A DNA stretch of 34,717 nucleotides from a virus. The position numbers were made by a program, and so were the translations under genes. Where the stretch lies: positions 1 through 34,717 of the IMG/VR virus record IMGVR_UViG_3300043568_000917. One strand, 5' to 3'. This document shows, piece after piece, positions 30,245 to 34,717 of this stretch; position 1 is the first letter of the stretch; each line of letters starts with the position of its first letter. The notes beneath the pieces are model-generated. The model made no database searches, was not told where the DNA came from, and saw nothing but the letters and a program-made list of their open reading frames with translations.

Positions 30245-31414
30245 ATGAATAATAATTTTTGGACTTCGGTTTTTGGCGCAACAAGTGGGAGAAATGATAA
30301 CTTGTTAAAAATGATACAACGCACAAGTAACCAATTCTGGGGGAATACTAAGCCCCAATGGGTAGATACAAGTAAACCATACGATTTATACATTACTATT
30401 CCCGAGCTTAGGGCAGTAATTAATAAACGTGCTATAATGATGAGTAGTGGCAAACCCGTACTTTGTGACAAAGAGGGTAACATTATTGAAAGCCATTGGA
30501 TGTTAGATTTAATCAACAATCCAAATCCCACACAAAGCTGGTCGGATGTTGTATATTCGTTGGCTGTAAACGATGGCTTATTTAATAATTCATTTGCTTA
30601 CTGCCCGAAAAGAAGCTTTGATATTCGTAATTTAATTATGCCTTTACCAGCTAATCAAGTTAAAATCGTTGGTACAGGAAAATTTCTTAACCAAATCGAC
30701 AAAGATGGATTGATTAAGAATTTCGAGTTTTGGTATGATAGCCAAAAAATGGAAAAAATCGAGCTGCAAGATATGGTGTATATGAACACCCCCGACGGTA
30801 TTAATTTAATCAATTCGATAAATAGGATTGATACATTGAAATATCCACTATCCAATATCATGGCAACCTACAACAAGCGTAATGTTATACTTGAAAATAT
30901 GGGTGCAATCGGTATTTTGTCAAGTAAGAAATCGGATATGGGTGGAACTATCCCAATGACACCCGAGGAAAAAGACGAAATTCGCAAAGATTGGGTGAGC
31001 CGAAATAAAGATAAATTAGTGCTTACAGAAGCAGACATCCAATGGACACCTATGTCCTACCCTACTAGGGATTTAATGTTATTCGAGGAGTTGAACGAGG
31101 ATAAAATGGCTTTAATTGATGCTTATGGATTAAACAAATACGTGTTTTCAAACGCAAATGATACTATTATGAGCAATGTTCAGCAAGGTATGCGAATGGC
31201 TTATCAAGATGCTATTATTCCAGAGGTTACCCAAATGTACCAAACTATGTCGCAACAGCTAGGTTTAACGGCTCAAGGCTTGTATTTAAAACCTGATTTT
31301 TCGCATATTCCTGTGTTGCAGGAAGATGAAGAAATGAAGACAAAAACAGTCATCGAGTTAGTTAAGAATGGAATAATCTCGATTGATGAAGCACGAAAAG
31401 AAATAGGGTATTAA
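30245..31414 (+). CDS. portal protein, HK97 family, inverted relative to all other genes (389 aa)
   Basis: Forms the dodecameric DNA gate at the capsid vertex. Seen: PYDLYITIPELRAVINKRAI and MMSSGKPVLC near the start, DLINNPNPTQSWSDVVYSLA, the stem-region MPLPANQVKIVG, NTPDGINLINSINRIDTLKY, and the C-terminal ANDTIMSNVQQGMRMAYQDA with EVTQMYQTMSQQLGL: the usual HK97-type portal pattern. It is the only plus-strand gene. Its stop overlaps the terminase stop tail-to-tail (shared TTAA) and its start is divergent from the protease. Confidence 0.88.
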   Translation: MNNNFWTSVFGATSGRNDNLLKMIQRTSNQFWGNTKPQWVDTSKPYDLYITIPELRAVINKRAIMMSSGKPVLCDKEGNIIESHWMLDLINNPNPTQSWSDVVYSLAVNDGLFNNSFAYCPKRSFDIRNLIMPLPANQVKIVGTGKFLNQIDKDGLIKNFEFWYDSQKMEKIELQDMVYMNTPDGINLINSINRIDTLKYPLSNIMATYNKRNVILENMGAIGILSSKKSDMGGTIPMTPEEKDEIRKDWVSRNKDKLVLTEADIQWTPMSYPTRDLMLFEELNEDKMALIDAYGLNKYVFSNANDTIMSNVQQGMRMAYQDAIIPEVTQMYQTMSQQLGLTAQGLYLKPDFSHIPVLQEDEEMKTKTVIELVKNGIISIDEARKEIGY

Positions 31415-32763
31415 GCAAAGTTTTTCGGAAACATTCCTTTAATAAACATACTTAACCCAGCTAAACAGTCTGGCGCATCGTCGTTTTTATTTTTACCCTC
31501 CTTACTAAACCCCTCTACATTTGTAATAAATTGGTGATATTCTTTATTTTCTAACGTTACAAAATAAAAGGATTGTATAATAAATCCGCTTTCCATTATA
31601 ATACGTGTAATCTTGTTACGAGTGTTGTTCACTTGCAGTATTCGGGTACTGGTAAGCTTCTGCAGTTGACGGCTAAACATTGCCCCCATGCTATTACTTT
31701 CAACTCTGCAGTATTTTACCCCCCATTCGCTTAATTTTTCGGCGCACATTGGCAAAGTTATATCGGTGTTTGCTTGTGTAAATACGTAATCAACAACGTA
31801 AACCTTATTGTCCATTATTCCACCAATTGCCAAAGCTGTAAAATCCGTGCCTTGGTCGCTAACATCAATATAACCTACATAACCCTCAATCTTATCTTTA
31901 ATACTGTTAAATTCCTCCTTTGATAGCTTATTTAAGCCACTAAATAATCGCCCTTTCATATCCACAGGCTCTTGCATGTATTCAGCAATCCAAATATCTG
32001 GATTTATTCGGCTACGTATTTCGTGATATTGCTCCGTTGTCATTACATCTTCGCAAAACGATTTATCTTCACTATCCAACGCTGGTATAATTACACTCAT
32101 ATCATACCTCCCAGCTTCATAATTTTGCCCTATTACATCATTTATACTCCACCGAGTACCAATATCAATTTTTCTACAATTTCGCTCTAATCGGCTATCG
32201 TGGGTAGCTTCTTTCCATTGTAGTATTTTATCGTTGCTATTATCACTTATTGCATCTTCAACACCTCTATACAAGTCATCTGTAATCGCCAACTTAGTAG
32301 CACCAAAACCGATAATTGTACCACCTACACCAGCACCGAAATAACCCACCTGTTTACTGTGGTTTGTGTTCCAACCTTGTAAATTTGCTTTATCATCGGA
32401 TAGCCTTACATCTGGAAATACTTTGGAAAATTTCTCGGTTTTTACTACATTTCTAACATCGTAGGAAAACTTTAAATATAGGGTAGCTGTACAAGTATTT
32501 CGCATGATACTTTCTTGTGGTGTTTTTCCGATACTCCACGCACTAAACAAAGTGGTTATGTAGCTCTTTCCAGCTCTTGGTGGCATTGATACGGATAAGC
32601 TGTTAATCTTGCCCTCTTCAATCAATTGAAAGGCATCAGCAACTTTCTTTAAAAATGGTCGTTTTTGGAAAAATTCCCCATCATAAAATAAACAAAACTC
32701 CCAAAAATTTCTTCTTGAGAGTTCCGCCCTTAATAGTTCCTTTATTGCTTCTTTTTTATTCAT
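31411..32763 (-). CDS. terL: terminase large subunit (450 aa)
   Basis: Packaging ATPase and nuclease. Walker A SMPPRAGKS at 59-67, Walker B LAITDD at 158-163, an IGTRWSINDV coupling segment at 201-210, nuclease acidic residues in YIDVSDQGTDFTALAIGG (Asp300, Asp303) and KNDDAPDCLAG (Asp428, Asp429, Asp432). The fold and length fit gp17-like/Terminase_6C proteins. ATG overlaps the small-subunit gene by 8 nt; its end overlaps the convergent portal gene. Confidence 0.94.
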   Translation of the reverse strand: MNKKEAIKELLRAELSRRNFWEFCLFYDGEFFQKRPFLKKVADAFQLIEEGKINSLSVSMPPRAGKSYITTLFSAWSIGKTPQESIMRNTCTATLYLKFSYDVRNVVKTEKFSKVFPDVRLSDDKANLQGWNTNHSKQVGYFGAGVGGTIIGFGATKLAITDDLYRGVEDAISDNSNDKILQWKEATHDSRLERNCRKIDIGTRWSINDVIGQNYEAGRYDMSVIIPALDSEDKSFCEDVMTTEQYHEIRSRINPDIWIAEYMQEPVDMKGRLFSGLNKLSKEEFNSIKDKIEGYVGYIDVSDQGTDFTALAIGGIMDNKVYVVDYVFTQANTDITLPMCAEKLSEWGVKYCRVESNSMGAMFSRQLQKLTSTRILQVNNTRNKITRIIMESGFIIQSFYFVTLENKEYHQFITNVEGFSKEGKNKNDDAPDCLAGLSMFIKGMFPKNFA

Positions 32764-33130
32764 TTAGCAAATTCTTAATTTCATCAGTAGTTAACCCAGA
32801 TAAATCAATGTTGGTTTGTTTTTGTTCGATATGTTGCATTGACAACCTCCTTAATTCTTCTTGATTTCCTATTAACTTCATTAAAGCCATTTGCAAAGCT
32901 GGGCTATTTGATTTGTACCATTTTGAACGCATAGACACTTTTAACTCAGTACGATTTGTTTCTAATAATTCTTTTAGCTCGTTGTATTCGTTGGAATTAA
33001 TATCGAAAAATCTATAAAAAGTCGTTTTATCACATGGCAAAAAAGCAACTATATCTTCAATAAAAAATAGCTTATGTTTTACAATTACTTCCTTTGCCTG
33101 TTCGTATATTTTTTTCTTATCGTATGCCAT
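32756..33130 (-). CDS. terS: terminase small subunit (124 aa)
   Basis: Start chosen at ATG 33130, which overlaps the upstream TAA (TAATG); another ATG at 33139 adds three residues. The N-terminal part has an HTH-like unit (FFIEDIVAFLPCDKTTFYRF), then helices for oligomerisation (RTELKVSMRSKWYKSNSPAL, QMALMKLIGNQEELRRL) and an acidic C-terminal tail (LTTDEIKNLLNE). Recognises the phage packaging site and directs the large subunit. Confidence 0.85.
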   Translation of the reverse strand: MAYDKKKIYEQAKEVIVKHKLFFIEDIVAFLPCDKTTFYRFFDINSNEYNELKELLETNRTELKVSMRSKWYKSNSPALQMALMKLIGNQEELRRLSMQHIEQKQTNIDLSGLTTDEIKNLLNE

Positions 33131-34284
33131 TATTTCCATTCGTTAGTTACATCAACTCCGTTTCTTTTAATCGTTAAACTAGGGTCTAAAGTAATCATTC
33201 TCTTTACTATTACATCGCAATACTTCGGGTCTAATTCCATTCCGTAACATTTGCGTTTAAGTTGGTGTGATGCTACCATTGTAGAACCAGAACCAAGAAA
33301 TCCATCAAATAATAAATTTCCTTTTACTTGGTCATTTATTATATCTGATAAAACTTTGATTGGTTTTTGTGTAGGATGTACTCTTTTATCTTTCTCTCCT
33401 TCTCGTATCATCCCATTCCAAATCTGCTTATATATCCTAACTCTTGTTTCAAAACTACACCAAGCCATTTCGCCATCAGCAAAATTATTGCTATTCATAT
33501 CTCCTCTTTTATCCCAAATTATCCAACTTGAACTAAATGGAAGAAAATCAATAAAATAGTTTCCTCCCCAAATAATATAGTTTTCAAACCCTAATGCTTG
33601 GCAAGTTTGATAGAATTCTTTTGCCGTATCAGTAGTATCGTCAGCAATCACTTTGCTATAAACTCCATTTTTAGCTTTATTATCTCCACCAACCTTTCCA
33701 TTATTTCCTACAATATCAATCCCATAAGGCGGGTCAGTAAATACCATATCTGCTTTATTTCCATTCATTAGCTTTGCAACCGTGTCCGAGCAAGTACTAT
33801 CCCCACAAAGCAACCTATGCTCTCCAATCTCGTATAAATCCCCTAATACCGTTTTAGGCTCTTCGGGTGGTGTACTATCAAAATCATCTTCTTCCGCTTC
33901 TAGTACTTGGTCTGCTTCAAAATTAGGCACATCCAACCCCCAAGCATCCAACTGCTCGGTGTCCCATTCGTTCGCCAACATTTCCCAATCCCATTCTCCG
34001 CCACTTACATTGTCTTTGATTATAAATTGCCTTTGTTCATCCTCTGTAAGGTCATCCGCTTTGATTATCGGCACTTGTTTTAATCCTGCTTCAATACAGG
34101 CTTTTAAACGCATATTTCCACCCAACACAATCATATCAGCATTAACAACTATTGGGCGAATTTCAAGCATTTTCGGAAACTCTTTAATCGAGTTTACAAG
34201 CTTTACGAATTTATCATCTTTAATTATTCTCGGATTGTTCGGGTTTTTCTTAACCGTTTTTATATCTACTAATTTAAAATCCAT
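33130..34284 (-). CDS. ParB-like domain fused to DNA methyltransferase (384 aa)
   Basis: Residues 1-120 are ParB/sulfiredoxin-like: VKKNPNNPRI, PIVVNADMIVLGGNMRLKAC, VPIIKADDLT. Residues 148-384 form a beta-class methyltransferase: TDPPYG with DPPY at 184-187, HPTQKP at 303-308 and FDGFLGSGST at 326-335. Start set at ATG 34284, 16 nt inside the end of the preceding small gene; an ATG at 34338 is in frame. Such fusions are common next to terminase genes. It modifies DNA, with the ParB part probably aiding binding. Confidence 0.9.
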   Translation of the reverse strand: MDFKLVDIKTVKKNPNNPRIIKDDKFVKLVNSIKEFPKMLEIRPIVVNADMIVLGGNMRLKACIEAGLKQVPIIKADDLTEDEQRQFIIKDNVSGGEWDWEMLANEWDTEQLDAWGLDVPNFEADQVLEAEEDDFDSTPPEEPKTVLGDLYEIGEHRLLCGDSTCSDTVAKLMNGNKADMVFTDPPYGIDIVGNNGKVGGDNKAKNGVYSKVIADDTTDTAKEFYQTCQALGFENYIIWGGNYFIDFLPFSSSWIIWDKRGDMNSNNFADGEMAWCSFETRVRIYKQIWNGMIREGEKDKRVHPTQKPIKVLSDIINDQVKGNLLFDGFLGSGSTMVASHQLKRKCYGMELDPKYCDVIVKRMITLDPSLTIKRNGVDVTNEWK

Positions 34285-34448
34285 GCCAACAAAATTAAAA
34301 TTAATACTCTGACAATAGCAAATTTTACTATATTCCAATTAGGAAAAAAATCTTTAAATTTAGGGTGTTCGGTGTGTGGAAGTAAGGCGCAAAATATACG
34401 GTCTAAAGTCCAAATTAAATAAAGTATAGGAAAAAGTAAGTATTTCAT
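34269..34448 (-). CDS. small membrane protein (59 aa)
   Basis: ATG at 34448, TAG at 34271-34269. Begins MKYLLFPILYLIWTLDRIFC (first hydrophobic segment), then a short polar linker (LPHTEHPKFKDFFPNW) and a second segment FAIVRVLILILLAWIL. Two membrane passes. The 3' end overlaps the methyltransferase start by 16 nt. It is the first gene after late promoter 1. Function unknown. Confidence 0.65.
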   Translation of the reverse strand: MKYLLFPILYLIWTLDRIFCALLPHTEHPKFKDFFPNWNIVKFAIVRVLILILLAWILN

Positions 34449-34472
34449 GATTTATAGGTTTAGGGTAGTTAC

Positions 34473-34530
34473 TAGGTGGCGCGGTGTAAGAATTTAAAAC
34501 TATGCGAAAAGAACGAAATGCAACCACCTA
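34473..34530 (-). promoter_or_regulatory. inverted repeat in leader of late unit 1
   Basis: TAGGTGG (34473-34479) and CCACCTA (34524-34530) with a 44-nt spacer, between late promoter 1 and the first late ORF. Could form a leader RNA stem or be part of a packaging or regulator site near the terminase genes. Confidence 0.35.
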
Positions 34531-34536
34531 ATATTA

Positions 34537-34638
34537 CTAACAATTAAAACAAAACGTTACAAATTTACGTAATTTATGCTTTATAACCAAATAAGTTAGT
34601 AAGCACTTAAATAGTGCGTAGTAGATTAATGTTCTCAT
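34537..34638 (-). CDS. very small hypothetical protein (33 aa)
   Basis: ATG at 34638 overlaps the TGA of the ORF at the right edge (ATGA); TAG at 34539-34537. MRTLIYYALFKCLLTYLVIK forms a hydrophobic N-terminal half, followed by a basic, Cys-containing end. Late promoter 1 lies within its 3' part. Only the coupling supports it. Confidence 0.35.
   Translation of the reverse strand: MRTLIYYALFKCLLTYLVIKHKLRKFVTFCFNC
34560..34591 (-). promoter_or_regulatory. late promoter 1
   Basis: Minus strand TTTG (34591-34588), 20-nt spacer, TAAATTTG (34567-34560): a full match to the Bacteroidota -33/-7 consensus. It shares TTACGTAAATTTG with late promoter 2. Predicted start near 34553; would transcribe the small membrane protein, ParB-methyltransferase and terminase genes. 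Confidence 0.7.
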
Positions 34639-34717
34639 AATATAATCAAATCCGCTATAATATTAATAAATAAACCTATTACAAATCCGTATAGGAATAT
34701 GAGTAGTTCTTTTTTCA
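34635..34717 (-). CDS. partial small membrane peptide, 5' end at window edge
   Basis: The frame begins at the right edge with TG AAA AAA GAA; if the next base outside is A the start is MKKELLIFLYGFVIGLF, a 27-residue single-pass membrane peptide ending at TGA 34637-34635. That stop overlaps the next ATG. Resembles in kind the 25-residue peptide of the lysis region. Confidence 0.35.
   Translation of the reverse strand, partial: KKELLIFLYGFVIGLFINIIADLIIL

Noticed and set aside
1-34717. CRISPR array, tRNA or rRNA genes, integrase
   Set aside because: No regularly spaced direct repeats, no cloverleaf with CCA-type context and no tyrosine or serine recombinase motifs were noticed in the translated frames.

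Overview
The window is most of the genome of a tailed double-stranded DNA phage (siphovirus type: HK97-fold head, tape measure of about 1,000 residues, tail tube) that infects a Bacteroidota host, most likely a flavobacterium. The evidence for the host is AT-rich DNA, almost no Shine-Dalgarno sequences, TAnnTTTG-type -7 promoter elements, a DUF3127-like single-strand-binding protein and head-tail proteins of types typical of Bacteroidota phages. No integrase is visible. A small HTH protein is present, so lifestyle cannot be decided from this window. No tRNA, rRNA or CRISPR array was seen, and no stretch over 300 bases lacks a gene.

Layout: all genes but one lie on the minus strand, so transcription runs from high to low coordinates. 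From 34.7 to 33.1 kb come tiny membrane-type ORFs, a strong promoter and a ParB-methyltransferase fusion. From 33.1 to 26.8 kb is the head module: small and large terminase, portal (alone on the plus strand), prohead protease, major capsid protein, connectors. From 26.8 to 14 kb is the tail module: tail tube, overlapping tail chaperone-like ORFs, tape measure, large tail-tip proteins, fibres. From 14 to 11.7 kb is the lysis module with several small membrane proteins and an M15-type endolysin, closed by an intrinsic terminator at 11.66 kb. Below that the early genes form four or more transcription units, each starting at a copy of a repeated promoter element (11.62, 8.97, 5.45 and 2.89 kb). 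They encode a second methyltransferase, a replication initiator with repeat-rich internal DNA (candidate origin), a DnaB-type helicase, NinG, a Rad52-like annealing protein, a PD-(D/E)XK exonuclease, an SSB-like protein and an HTH regulator, then small unknown proteins.

The most unusual region is 0.3-1.83 kb. Three gene blocks each begin with a GTTA-type heptamer and end with its reverse complement (GTTAGGCGTT/AACGCCTAAC, GTTATGCC/GGCATAAC, GTTAGCAGTA/TACTGCTAAC). They are separated by three hairpins of nearly equal length (spacing 117-119 nt) with 19-bp arms, and stop codons fall in or next to the boundary heptamers. This is the architecture of integron gene cassettes with attC sites, here inside a phage genome and without a visible integron integrase. 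A fourth, compact version lies at 313-364.

Other points for follow-up are the single inverted portal gene with its own divergent control region, two late promoters sharing a TTACGTAAATTTG core, a 26-bp repeated early promoter, and many genes below 60 codons joined to neighbours by ATGA or TAATG overlaps.
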